A DNA stretch of 64,000 nucleotides. Source: Gautieria morchelliformis (Eukaryota; Basidiomycota; Agaricomycetes; Gomphales; Gomphaceae). Where the stretch lies: assembly GCA_015179125.1 (NCBI GenBank), contig WHVA01000373.1, forward strand, positions 51,829 through 115,828. The letters run 5' to 3'. Both the position numbers and the translations under genes were made by a program. Of the stretch, positions 10,843-21,609 are shown piece after piece. Position 1 is the stretch's first letter, and each line of letters starts with the position of its first letter. The notes beneath the pieces are model-generated. The model did no database searches, was not told the origin of the DNA, and saw only the letters and a program-made list of their open reading frames with translations.

Positions 10843-11754
10843 ATGAGCGACTCTCCCGAACAGCCTGGAACATGCCATATCCGTTTCAACGCCGACTCAG
10901 ACGAGCGTGCCTTTTGGGCAGAGCGCACTGGTCTACATGCGCTGAATGATGAGGAACTAGACGCTGCATATAAACGTGCCCATACCTTCATCCGCGAGGA
11001 CAAGGAAAGATTGATCAATGAGCACGGGTGGACAGAAACCCCTGATGAGGACCGCCATGTTTGCGATCATTCTTGCCCCCTTCGTGCCGCCCATTGATTG
11101 CACTTCCAAAATCAGTTGTTCTCTCTGTCTTCCCCGGAATCATGCGAGTCTGCGTTGCTCTCTTTCCCAACTACGTTTTCTTCTTTCGTGGATCCAGCCG
11201 ATTCACATATGTGGAAAGCCCTTTTCGAGCAGGTTTTCCACGCCGCGCAGAGCCAATTATCTCCCGATATCGACTTCTTTAGCACTGGGCCCCATCCCCT
11301 CTGCAGTATGTTGTACCTGCTCCAGTGTATCGCGCCTGGAATGCTTCTCCTAAGCAGAGTCCGCCACTTTGACGAGGATGAGGGAGAATACATTCGTATT
11401 TTGCCCGGGGAAAGCTGGGTCGATAGTCACACAGACATGCTCACAACTGTCCTGGGGACGACCACTGCCTACGATCAGCTGCTCGATGCCTCCAGTGACG
11501 AGGACCGCTCATTCTTCAAAGAGGATTTGCTCTCAGAACTTGACTGTCATGGCTTTGCCGAAGGGTCGGGCTTGGAGCAGACGCACACATGGCATGGGTT
11601 CATGCAGCTGGGATATGGAGGCTTGGACGACGACTACTTCGAGGATGGCGACGTCTGGAGCAGCTCAGACGATGTGTGGGACGTGGGTTCTGCACAGGAT
11701 TTTACGGCATGCTCAGCGGAGGATTGTGGGTACTGCGGGCATTGCGAGTACTAG
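10843..11754 (+). CDS. Orphan family protein, member 1
   Basis: Two exons are inferred, 10843-11058 and 11116-11754, with a 57-nt phase-0 intron, giving about 284 aa. The boundaries are supported by alignment with members 2 and 3. Exon 1 carries a shared block (FNAD...AFWAERTG...LNDEELDAAYKRAHTF). Exon 2 carries TTFSSFVDP, then FSTGPHPLCSMLYLLQCIAP-GML, then LPGESWV and LLDASSDEDRSFF. The C-terminus is acidic and ends in a Cys cluster, CGYCGHCEY. No signal peptide or clear membrane helix is seen. I do not recognise a domain or a function. Compared with member 2 it carries an extra insertion of about 35 residues rich in Gly, Asp and Trp before the Cys tail. Confidence 0.65.
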
Positions 11755-12562
11755 CACAAAAAGTGGCACCCGGCGCCACAGGCTGCCAGTGCCGTTCCAT
11801 TATGGCCTGCGTATCCTAAGGCTCACTTCATTTCCAAGGTACTCTGCGTCCGAGATTTTCAGCCGCTGGGTTGAGACGGCGAAGTAGAGATCTTTGTTAC
11901 TACAGACACCTGTATTTTATGTACTGCAGTGGTAGTTCATTTTGTATTTTCACAATACTACGACACAAAATGCGATAGTTGAGTGTGCGTTTATATTTTC
12001 TGCTGTAAATCACACACGATCATTTGTGTAGCATATACGGAAAGCTTTTCAAGTTTCTTAATGCGTTGAGTCAAACGTGATGAAACCCCATAGAAACGAC
12101 ATCTTGTGTTAGCGAGAAAACAATGTGAAATCCCATGTCCATCCATTTCAGGATCGTGACGCTAGGCATATATATTGCGAGTCTGGGCATTATTGGTGCA
12201 AACATTCCACAAAAGACGGCCGCTCGTATGGTATTTGTATCACCTCGCAATTTCCAGTACTTGGTTTGATTACATGCCGGTAAAAATAGACCGTCAGCTT
12301 CTGTGAAACTCTAACCCTACATATCACATGATTAATATTCAGTTCCGGTGTTTGCCACTCGATGAGCAGTCAGTCAATCAGAAGTTTCGAACATTCTATT
12401 CGTTCACTTACCACAAGCAGCAATTTAATAGTTAGAAGGTGATATCAGGCCACCCCTCCTCGCGATAGTTTAACTCGTAACCTTTACCTCGAGGAGACGG
12501 ATATCTCCCCCAACGCCCTCGACATCGCATCAGATAGCCCGGTAACGAACACTCGTGACATA
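11755..12562. other. Intergenic between orphan-family genes
   Basis: About 800 bp of AT-leaning sequence between tandem members 1 and 2. No conserved coding signal; presumably 3' flank of member 1 and promoter of member 2. Confidence 0.4.
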
Positions 12563-13349
12563 ATGGGAGGGGAAGGACCATATGTCCGTTTTGACCCTCA
12601 ATCGCGTGCCTTCTGGGCCAGCCACACTGGCATTGCCGCCCTGGACGATGAAGAACTAGAGGCTGCATATAGCAGGGCCTATCAATTCATCGTTCAGAGC
12701 AAGGAGATATTGGTTAAGGAACACAGCTGGGATGAAGCCGTTGCTGAGGACGGCAAGGTGGCCCACCATTGAGATTTGCTTCCTGGCTGGCTGGCTGACT
12801 GGTTTATAACGTCAGATATTTTCTCTGATTCCGCAGGAGAGACGTGGGTCTGGGTTCAACATATCTCTTCCATCTACCTTTTCCTCGTTTATGGAGGCCA
12901 CCAATTTACAAATGTGGAAAACTGTCTTCGAAGCATTTGATGCTAGAAGACCAAGTCGGTCTAACAACGATCTGTTCATTTCAGGCCCCACACCCCTCTC
13001 CGATATCTTTTACCTCTTGCAGTGCATGGCACCTGGAATGCTCCTTTTGGTTAGAATTGACGAGTATGACGAGGTGGGAGAAAAAGAAAGTGTTCGCGCT
13101 CTGCCTAGGGAGAGCTGGGTTGTCAGCCATGCGGACGTACTTAACACTATTCTGGGGGGTATCGGCGCCTATAAGGCCCTGCTAGATGCATCCAGGGATC
13201 GCAGCAAATCTTTCAAGGAGTCGTGGATCTCGCACTGGGAGCCATACGCCGATGTGGAGGACCGCGAGCTAGATTACACGGCGTGCGGATTGGAATGCGG
13301 ATACTGTGGGCATTGTGATTACAATGACCCTTACGATTACGATGACTAA
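12563..13349 (+). CDS. Orphan family protein, member 2
   Basis: Exons 12563-12757 and 12837-13349 (79-nt phase-0 intron, AAG|GTGGCC donor, CCGCAG acceptor) give about 235 aa. Exon 1 is exactly as long as that of member 3 (195 nt). Shared blocks are FDPQSRAFWASHTG, ALDDEELEAAY and, in exon 2, STFSSF, ISGPTPLSDIFYLLQCMAPG, ALPRESWV and LLDASRDRSKSF. The tail ends in LECGYCGHCDY followed by an acidic NDPYDYDD. It lies in tandem with member 1 on the same strand, consistent with local duplication. No function can be assigned. The GTGGCC donor is not a strong consensus, so the exon 1 end is less sure than the rest. Confidence 0.65.
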
Positions 13350-13523
13350 AGTGCTTATTGATCATGGTGTCTGCCTTTTGGTTGTTTACAATGACAGCGG
13401 TGATACCACACACCGTCTACTTATTATCGCTGCCTGGCATTTCTTCACCATTATCCATGTAAATACTGGTCAGAATGATAATGCACTACTAGCCTTTACA
13501 TTTCCGTGACATCCAGTCCGTCT
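13350..13523. other. Intergenic, copia target region
   Basis: Short 3' flank of orphan-family member 2 leading to the copia insertion site. Nothing else is seen. Confidence 0.5.
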
Positions 13524-13528
13524 GTTAC

Positions 13529-13834
13529 TGTTGGAGTAAGGATGGATAAGCATAGGACGCAGGGCCGCGGCTGGTAACCCGCGACCCGGACTAGTAGTTA
13601 CATAGGTTGTCTCGGTCATAGCTGACCGAGCTGGTATATCTAGTAGACTCGTAGATAGTGGTACCTCAGTGAAGTATCTATTCACTGAGGTATGCATCAC
13701 CCTTTGTATATCGTCGAGTACGATGCTCACCCCTGTGTAGCTTACACTACACAGGTACAGTTATACATACGCGCTCAGTGAAGTATCTATTCACTGAGCT
13801 TACACTACACAGCTACTGCACAATAACCCTAACA
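13529..13834 (+). repeat. Copia 5' LTR
   Basis: 306 bp, TG...CA bounded. It contains four short perfect inverted repeats able to form hairpins: 13611-13630, 13662-13692 (12-bp stem, 7-nt loop), 13732-13755 and 13773-13799. It differs from the 3' LTR at six positions. Confidence 0.95.
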
Positions 13835-13848
13835 GGTTATGGGCCCTG
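13835..13848 (+). promoter_or_regulatory. Copia primer-binding site (half-tRNA type)
   Basis: GGTTATGGGCCCTG directly abuts the LTR. It is nearly complementary to the anticodon arm of initiator tRNA-Met (GGGCUCAUAACC) rather than to the tRNA 3' end. This resembles Drosophila copia, which is primed by a 5' half of tRNA-iMet. The gag start codon (13839) lies inside this site. Confidence 0.7.
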
Positions 13849-16800
13849 CAGAGCCCACCACGTCGTCCCCCACCACGAAGTCGTTCATCATACCCAAGCT
13901 TGCCCGAGACGGCACAAACTGGGTTACCTGGAAGAGTCAAACATTAGCCACGCTAGCGTCGACTCGAGGTGTGAAACAGCACCTGGAGGGGGCTGCCCGG
14001 ATCCCCCCTCCGATCCCCACTTATCCCGACGGTCACACCCTAACGGGCGAGCAAGAGGAGGAACTGGAGAGTGTAGAGATGCACTGGGACGATTACAACC
14101 AGCGCGAGGCCACGATTATGGCCCAAATATTCACTACTGTCCCTGACAGTGTTCTCATCGAGGTCCGGAACCTATCAACAGCGAAGGAGGTCTGGGATGC
14201 GGTATGTGCGAAGCACGAGACAAGGGCGCTCACCATCAAAGTAGACATGCGGCGCCGGATGTATGAGCTCAAGTGCGAAGACGAGTCGAACATTCGCACA
14301 CACCTGGAGACCCTCATGAGGATGCAGGAGCAACTGGCAGGAATGAATGCCGGACTCACGGATGACGACGTGACTACCATTATCTTAGGCTCACTCCCCA
14401 AGTCATACCGCTCGCTGATCAACGCGATCACGATGTCCGCGGCACACGCTAAAGCCAAGTTGGAGCTGGATCAGGTGGTTAGTATGCTAATCGACGAATT
14501 CAAGAGACTTACCATCGAGGAGAGCCAACTAAAGGCAAATGAGAATGCCCTGGCCGCAGCAAAGGGTCGCGGCAAGTCACAGGCACGCGGCAGCACCTCC
14601 AACACCACCAGCACCACGAAGTCCGATGTGGAGTGCTGGAAGTGCGGGAAGAAGGGGCACGTTAAGGCCGAGTGCCGCTCCAAAGCTAAGAAGAAAGAAA
14701 AGAAGGATGACGACAAGAAGGGGGGGGACTCAGCGAACACGGCGGTGGAGAGCGAGGGATTCGCATTCACCACGACATCCGCCAGACCCATGCTCGCACT
14801 AGGAACGAGCCCATTGACGGGACAGGAGGTCGATGTCTATGATTCAGGAGCGTCAGGGCACATGTCACCGAACAGGCATCGGTTCCTCACCTTCAGAGAT
14901 ATCACGCCATGCGCGATCAACGTGGTGGACAAGACAGTCTTCAAGGCTGTAGGGATGGGCAACATGAAGGTCGGGATCCCTAACAGGAAAACGACAACGC
15001 ATGTCATACTAAAAGACGTACTGTATTGCCTGGACTTAGCGTTCACCCTGGTATCCTTGGCATGCTGCAACGCAGCGGGATACTCGGTCCTGTTGAAGGA
15101 CCGAAAATGCCTGATTTGGGACGCGAAGGGGACGGACGCTGCTTGGGCAGGTCCCGCTCTCAAACGGCCTCTACAAGGTGGAGCACGGTTTGACAGCGGC
15201 GGTGGCGGAGGTAGCGCGGAAAAGACTCACGTTGGATGAACTACACCGCCGCATGGGTCATATCTCACCGCAAGTTGCCCGGAAACTTGTCCAGGATGGG
15301 ACGGTTACAGGACTGGACGTCGACATGTCCAGCCAACCAAGCCTATGCACGGCGTGTGCGCAGGCCAAGCCGACACGCAAGCCCGTCCCGCAGAAGCGGG
15401 AGGGACCGCGATCCAGCACCTTCAGTGAGAAGGTGCACTCGGACGTGTGGGGACCGGCGAACCCGCAGAGCTACGATGGGAAGGAGTACTTTGTCAGCTT
15501 CACAGACGACCACAACAGGTGGACTTACCTGGTGCCGATAGCGTGCAAGAGTGAGGTGTTCGCCTGCTATAAGCAATACAAGGCCTGCATGGAGACTCAG
15601 CACGGCGCGAAGATAAAGAAGTTACAGACTGACCGTGGGGGAGAGTATCTCTCCCAGGAGTTTACAAGTCACCTGAAAACAAAGGGGACGGTTAGGAGCC
15701 TTACCGTGCACGACACGCCGGAGGAGAACAGCATGTCAGAGTGGCTGAACAGGACACTACTGGAGCATGCAGGGGCCATGCATCTCACAGTAGGCCTGCC
15801 AAAATACCTCTGGACCGAGTCGGTCCAGCACGCAGTGTGGCTAAAAAACCGCTCGTCGATGCGTGCGCTCGACGGCAAAACCCCCTATGAGCTGGTTCAC
15901 GGCACCAAACCAGATTTAAGGGACTTACCTGAGTGGGGCATGCGGGTTTTTGTCTTGAAACAGGACAGTGGCAAGTTAGAGGCTAAAGCCGAGGAGGGAA
16001 GGTGGGTGGGGTATAGCGAAGAAAGTAAAGGGCACAGGGTTTATTGGCCCGGGAAATGCCGCGTCACCATCGAACGTAATGTCACGTTCGATACCCCTGT
16101 CCTAGTCATGCCCGCTGATGCGCCGGCTGAGGGGGAGTCTTCCACCGGCAGCCAGGACATAGGCGGATCCCCACAGGACCCACAGCAGCCACAGCCACAG
16201 CACGTGGACCAGGGAAAAATCGACCCACTACAGGGACTCGAGACCCCCGATCCCCCAGCGGACCCACCACAAGGCAGAGGGCAATGCGCACGGAAACCGT
16301 CGGCGTACATGCGAGGCATCGCAGATGGCACCGGCAGCAGCACGGGATGCACGAACGCACCCGTGTACCCGTGAGGGTTACCCATACCCTCGAACGTGTC
16401 CGCATTAGTCACCCTCATCGAGCTAGAGGAGGGCCAGGAGGACGAGGGGGGGTCGGATCGCACCTTGAGCCGCCCATTCGAATACTCAATGGCGGCAGCG
16501 GCGAACGACGCGGGACTTGACCCCACGAGCCTCAACGATGCACGATCCTGTGACGACTGGCCGCACTGGGACGCGTCTATCAGACAGGAGCTGGACCAGC
16601 ACGCGAGGTTGAAGATGTGGGACCTTGTGGAACCCCCAGACGGCGTAGATATCGTCGGGAGCAGACTCGTGTTCCACTACAAACATGATGCGGACGGCAA
16701 GGTGGTAAACTACAAAACCTGGCTCGTTGCGCAAGGGTTTACACAAGCAGAAGGTATAGACTACACAGAGACCTTCTCCCCCACCGCCAAACTCTCCGCT

Positions 16801-18075
16801 ATACGCATAATCGCGGCTATCGCAGTCAGAAATGACTGGGAATTTGAACAGACCAACATAGACGACGCGTACCTGAACGCACCGATCACGGAGACAGTTT
16901 ACATGAGACAGCGGAAGGGATATGAGACTCCTGGCAGGGAACACCATGTGTGCCGTCTCAACCGAGCGATCTACGGACTTAAGCAGTCCGGGAGGGAATG
17001 GTACGAGATGCTGAGCGGCATCATGTACCGATTCAGATTCGCGCTTTGCGAGGTAGAGCACGCCGTTTTCCACAGGTACGCCGGACAGGATGAACTCATC
17101 GTCACAGTAGATGTCGACGACTTGACCATGGTGAGGAATTTGAGGGACACGATCCGGCAGTTCAAGGACGAGCTGTGGACCGTCCTGAAGATAAAAGACA
17201 TGGGCGACCTACACTGGTTGCTGGGGATAGAGGTCAAACGGGACCGCACGCTATGTACTATCTTGTTCTCTCAGCGTGTGTACGTGCAGAAAATACTGGA
17301 GAGGTTCAATCTGCAGGACGCGAACCAACTCGGCACCCCACTCGATCCCCACCACAGACTATCCTCGACCCAATCCCCCTCCACCCCGCGCCAGTATGAC
17401 GACATGCGTAACGTGCCATACAGAGAGGCCATCGGGTCACTCATGTACGCGGCATTAGGCACGCGCCCGGACATCTCGTTCGCCATGCCGTTTCTGGTGC
17501 AATTCATGCAGAACCCGGGAAGACCGCACTGGGAAGCAGTGAAGCGTGTCTTCCGCTACCTGAAGGGCACAAGGGACATGTGCCTCGTCATCGGGGGTTC
17601 ACAGAGTGGCCTGGAGGCCTTTTCGGATGTGGACTGGGCATCCCAGGAACACCGCCACTCTATCTCGGGGTAGGTATTCACCATAGACGGCGGAGCCGTC
17701 TCCTGGAGCTCTAAGAAACAACCGATTGTCGCGCTATCTACAACGGAGGCGGAGTATATCGCTGCGACGCACGCAGCGAAGGAAGCACTGTGGATATGCG
17801 CGTTCTTGGCTGAAATCGCACGCCCACTAGAAAAGCCCATCACCATCCATCTAGACAACATCTCTGCGATATCCATCACGAAGAATGACGAATACCACCC
17901 CCGGACGAAGCACATTGACATAAGGTACCATTTCATACAACATGCCACACGAGAGGGGCTCATACACGTCGACTACGTCCTGACAGACGATATGGCCACT
18001 GATATGTTCACTAAAGCCCTCCCGCGGCACAAGGTCGAGCACCTGAACGTGATGGTCGGACTGTGTCATGCTTAA
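13839..18075 (+). pseudogene. Copia gag-pol polyprotein, broken
   Basis: Gag starts at ATG 13839 (MGPAEPTTSS). A CCHC zinc knuckle, CWKCGKKGHVKAEC, lies near 14634-14675 and the protease active site DSGASGHMS near 14841. Integrase follows (His/Cys region near 15240-15360, then DVWGP, and a catalytic Glu in PEENSMSEWLNR). RT has NIDDAYLNAP and VDVDDL in place of the usual YVDDL; RNase H has DVDWA, STTEAEYIA and the RTKHIDIRYHF end. Three lesions break the frame: a +1 shift caused by a tandem GACG GACG at 15131-15138; a TGA at 16372-16374, consistent with CGA to TGA; and a TAG at 17671-17673 where family members usually have Tyr after HSISG. The element therefore cannot make its own polyprotein. 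Confidence 0.92.
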
Positions 18076-18082
18076 GGGGGAG

Positions 18083-18388
18083 TGTTGGAGTAAGGATGGA
18101 TAAGCATAGGACGCAGGGCCACGGCTGGTAACCTGCGACCTGGACTAGTAGTTACATAGGTTGTCTCGGTCATAGCTGACCGAGCTGGTATATCTAGTAG
18201 ACTCATAGATAGTGGTACCTCAGTGAAGTATCTATTCACTGAGGTATGCATCACCCTTTGTATATCGTCGAGTACGATGCTCACCCCTGTGTAGCTTACA
18301 CTACACAGGTACAGTTATACATACGCGCTCAGTGAAGTATCTATTCACTGAGCTTACACTATACAGCTACTGCCCAATAACCCTAACA
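18083..18388 (+). repeat. Copia 3' LTR
   Basis: 306 bp with the same ends as the 5' LTR. Relative to the 5' copy, four of six differences are CpG sites changed to TpG or CpA; the others are one non-CpG C/T and one A/C. It is followed by the target duplication GTTAC. Confidence 0.95.
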
Positions 18389-18393
18389 GTTAC

Positions 18394-18722
18394 TACTTCA
18401 AGTCATGCAGGGCACAATTCAAAATTCGCTTCACTGATGGATTTGTCACGACACGAGTCTAGCTTATGTAATCCCGTCACAATGCTCGCGGGCCAGCTCG
18501 TCCCCCTTTGTCTGAACTCCCACAAGTATCGTGGCAAGCCTTCAGCGCATTGACATTATTCCCCATAACTATCCCATGACTTGGCTCTAATAATACAGTT
18601 TTCTCGGAATAATAATATTGCCAAGTCTCGCCCACCACTGTGGCGTGTCTAACATGGTTATGGCCACTGATTAGGTCTGGCTCGAAAATTTTATAAGACA
18701 ATCATGGGGATGTCGCCCATCA
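18394..18722. other. Upstream flank of F-box pseudogene, nothing recognised
   Basis: The segment around 18672-18709 (GGTCTGGCTCGAAAATTTTATAAG) has a counterpart at 4850-4892 upstream of F-box paralogue 2. The homology between the two F-box loci therefore extends beyond the named upstream repeat. Confidence 0.45.
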
Positions 18723-19045
18723 CTCAGCTTATATAACACTCCAACTTCATTGTTTTTCAGCTTCCCAGATACCAGCTGCTGATCATGGTGTCAACGAGAT
18801 ATCGAGGAGCAAAGCTTACTAATACATTGGCTCCCCCTTGTAGCCCCTTGTACGTTTCCCCTTGTTCAGTTCTTGTTCTTCCCTTTACTATAATCACCAT
18901 GGCATGACATCACGAGTAGACTTGATGAGCATATAAGGCTCACTGGGAACCCACAAATCGTCAGATATCGTATAGCTTTTGCCACGGGAGGTGAAGCTGA
19001 GCTCACATCTACATTCTGGTCTGTCTCCCGCCCTCTGATACTTGG
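18723..19045 (+). repeat. F-box upstream repeat, third copy
   Basis: Direct-orientation copy of the block at 4908-5232, with scattered substitutions and small indels. It lies about 140 bp upstream of the F-box pseudogene start. Confidence 0.8.
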
Positions 19046-19184
19046 TGCATTCGAGTGCACTGTGAAGCCTTGGACGAGGCCCCTGATCTGCGACCTCCAC
19101 CACATGTCATTTGCTTTGACGACGGCACCAAGCCCTAGGTATCGATTATCCTCTCAATATTGTCACTGCAGTCTGCACACGACC

Positions 19185-21233
19185 ATGAAGGACAGTGAGC
19201 TACCACAAGACTGCCGATCGATGCCGTTACCGATAATCTCCATGAGGACCATGATCGCGATGGTTTACTCGCGTGTTCGCTGGTTTGCCGATCATGGGTT
19301 CCCTCGAGCCAACGGCGTCTTTTCCGGCGGATAACGTTGTTCTGGATGGAGATGACTGGGCGTGACAGGCTCAAACTTTCCTCAGTTCTCCTCATCTTGC
19401 CAATTACATCTGAGAGCTGAAGGTGTGCTTGTGTGCAGACCCATGGACCAGGAAACAGGCATACCTGTTTTGGAACCCTTCAAGACTTTGGTGTTATTGC
19501 TAACACTTCAATCTATCAGAACGTGTCGTTTACAAGACTCAAAGAATATTAAACAATGCTGCAGCACAACTCCGGAAATAATTTAATATTTGTACCTTGG
19601 TTGCAATCCACGTAAAAACTAGTCCAAGTTAATACGGATGGAAGGCAATGCGTTTCTTAGCAGCACTGAACAATAAACTAAAAGACTGTAGGTTCAAGGA
19701 CACTATCGGGGTCCAAGCGTATCAAAATATAAAGGAATGTACTTAGCAGGCGAGTTTATAAATGGACTGCCCTGATAATCTACCAGCGCACAGCAATAAA
19801 ACGAGAGGCAAAGAATAGAATCTAAAGCAGCTTTTACAAGCAACAGGAATTGACTTGTGAAAGATATTAACCAGGAAAATCAACTGATCAACTCTCTCAG
19901 GTATTGGAGTGCGAATGGCAAGACTATCAATTGACAGACTCACTCTGTAGAATTACACCCGGAGGATTAGTCTAGGTGGCTAAGCAGAAAAGTATCTACT
20001 TAACAAGGAATTAGACACTAAAGTAAGTGAATAACCCTAGCTGGGATTAGCAGCTTAGTAAGATGCAAGTCACACGAGTCACGTGTAGGATAGAAGCAGT
20101 AGATTGCTAGATTGGATTATTCTCCTAGGGGGTCAGAATGGCCTCCTTTTATATTGTAAATTACACAGGATTACGTAAAATGGGGAGCTTCTATCTATTA
20201 GGCGAGTGATGTCATAAGTAAATATTTGCACAGCTAAAACACACCCTCGTAACTACAGTGGTGTGTTTGTGCAAGAAAATTAAGAATAGATAGCCAATCA
20301 CCTTCCCTGATTTGCACTGCCCGGCATAGCCTTACACAGCCCTGCATAGCCTTACATAGCCCTGCACAGCCCTATGATGTCAAGGGTCCTATTTCAGGGG
20401 TTGTGGCACTAAGCTTGGAGGCTCAGCATCCAATAAGATTGCTTGATTATGCACCCTAGTTTTGGCTCTGCATATCATTGGGCAGTCTTGCACACAGCCT
20501 TACACAGCCATGGTTGCTATGAGGCAAGTCATGTGTCTGCTGGGTTTGAACTATATTTAAGTGTATAGGCTTGTGTAAGCTGCACCGGATATTCCCAATC
20601 TCACCAGCTGAGATTGAAAGAGCCAAAGTGTCGGAGTTGTGGGTGTTTGAGGACGTGCGGCTCTGAATAAGCGCGTTCGAGGATCGCTCTGGTCGGAGTT
20701 TGAAATTGAGCGCCGAAGACAAAGTTATGGACTCTCATGGGTTCATAGCCTTTGTCAAACACAATAAAGCAGTTTTGAGCCAAGGAGGTCAGGAAAATTG
20801 GCGAAAAAATGCAAGAAAATTCAAGGAATATTCTAAAAACAGTTCCCCATCAAAGCTGCATGTATTGGCTGATGTTAAGATGGGAAAAAGGTTTTTACAG
20901 ACTTTTTAATGCTTTTTTCGAGATTTTTAAACTAGAAAGCTGGTTCCTACACAATACCAGGGTATAGATCAATCACTCCCCGCGGCGGTGTTGCGCAAGC
21001 TCAGCAAGCTCCAGATCATAGAGCTACGCAATCTGAATTTGGATGATTTGCCAATAGATCTCCACCAATCACTTTGATGGGTACTCCTGCTTCCCTCGCT
21101 CACGTCCCTAACACTCAATGTTATTCACGATGGAAGCATCAACTTCGTGAGCCTTACATGTCACACTGAATGTCTAATGGCTTTATCATTAACTATGTCA
21201 TTGTGCTGTCCTTACGGTTTCAGAACCTCTTGA
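19185..21233 (+). pseudogene. F-box pseudogene (copy 3), split by a solo LTR
   Basis: The start (ATGAAGGACAGTGAGCTACC) matches paralogues 1 and 2, but an indel after CACAAGACT shifts the frame at once. A missing T in the GTTTGTT stretch and other changes follow. At 19465 the reading is interrupted by a solo LTR. It resumes at about 20966 with GATCAATCACTCCCCGCGG and continues to the exon 2 start CAGAACCTCTTGA at 21221-21233. There it ends abruptly at a junction with an unrelated gene fragment. No exon 3 is present. It cannot encode a functional F-box protein. Confidence 0.85.
19466..20953 (+). mobile_element. Solo LTR, copy 1 of a 1.5 kb family
   Basis: A 1488-bp insertion beginning TGTTTTGGAACCC and ending GGTTCCTACACA, flanked by the 5-bp duplication ATACC (19461-19465 and 20954-20958). 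It sits inside the F-box pseudogene, whose sequence resumes on the other side, so both ends are certain. TGT...ACA ends and a 5-bp duplication fit an LTR retrotransposon, probably Gypsy-like; no internal region remains. It is much diverged from the two copies at 23.2 and 26.8 kb. Short repeats of CCTGCATAGCCTTACA type occur near 20320-20370. Confidence 0.85.
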
Positions 21234-21234
21234 T

Positions 21235-21605
21235 TTACCCAATGTCACCAAAAAGAACAGGAAGCGGAAACAGAAACGGCCAGCCATCGAGCCTTATTCT
21301 TCAGACGATGCGCTTTACCACAATGTCGTATCTTTGCTGAAGAATAGTGGCAGGGCTGTTGAAGCTGAAAAGGAATGGGATGCCCCATTGCCATTCGAAA
21401 CGGAGGCCGAGCTTGTTGTGTCTGAGCTGTTATCGACTGGTATGCAATTCTAACGAACGTCCCAAGTGTTTCGTCTTACCACTTGCTCAAGGTGAATCCC
21501 TGTCTGTTCTTCCCTCACCACATAAACCATGGGTGGTGGCTGTACCGTTCGCGTTAGCTGGAGAACGGATACGTGCGCGCATATACCGCAGTGCACGGCA
21601 GCTTG
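21235..21605 (+). pseudogene. Fragment of a Trm2-like tRNA (uracil-5-)-methyltransferase
   Basis: Just past the F-box junction, one frame gives a basic stretch (KKNRKRKQKRPAIEPYSSDD), then EAEKEWDAPLPFETEAEL. A GT-AG intron follows at about 21440-21490. The next exon gives LPSPHKPWVVAVPFALAGER and IRARIYRSARQL. This order resembles the N-terminal, TRAM-domain-like part of fungal Trm2/TrmA-type enzymes, which make 5-methyluridine in tRNA. The catalytic methyltransferase part is absent because the sequence changes after RSARQL. This is a captured 5' fragment, not a working gene. The family call rests on remembered motifs. Confidence 0.5.
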
Positions 21606-21609
21606 CTGT

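Larger units (their letters stand above)
13529..18388 (+). mobile_element. Ty1/copia LTR retrotransposon, complete but inactivated
   Basis: This 4860-bp element has two 306-bp LTRs (TGTTGGAG...CCCTAACA) and a 5-bp target-site duplication GTTAC at 13524-13528 and 18389-18393. The domain order gag, protease, integrase, reverse transcriptase, RNase H identifies Ty1/copia. The primer-binding site follows the 5' LTR directly, and a purine run (AAGGGGGA, 18074-18081) precedes the 3' LTR. The coding region has one frameshift and two stop codons. The LTRs differ at six positions, so insertion is not very recent. Confidence 0.95.

Noticed and set aside
16372-16374. The TGA in copia pol as a programmed readthrough site
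   Set aside because: It fits a CpG-type CGA to TGA mutation, and a second stop and a frameshift are also present, so decay is the simpler explanation.
16486-17073. Minus-strand protein inside the copia element
   Set aside because: It is the shadow of the reverse transcriptase frame and has no independent signal.
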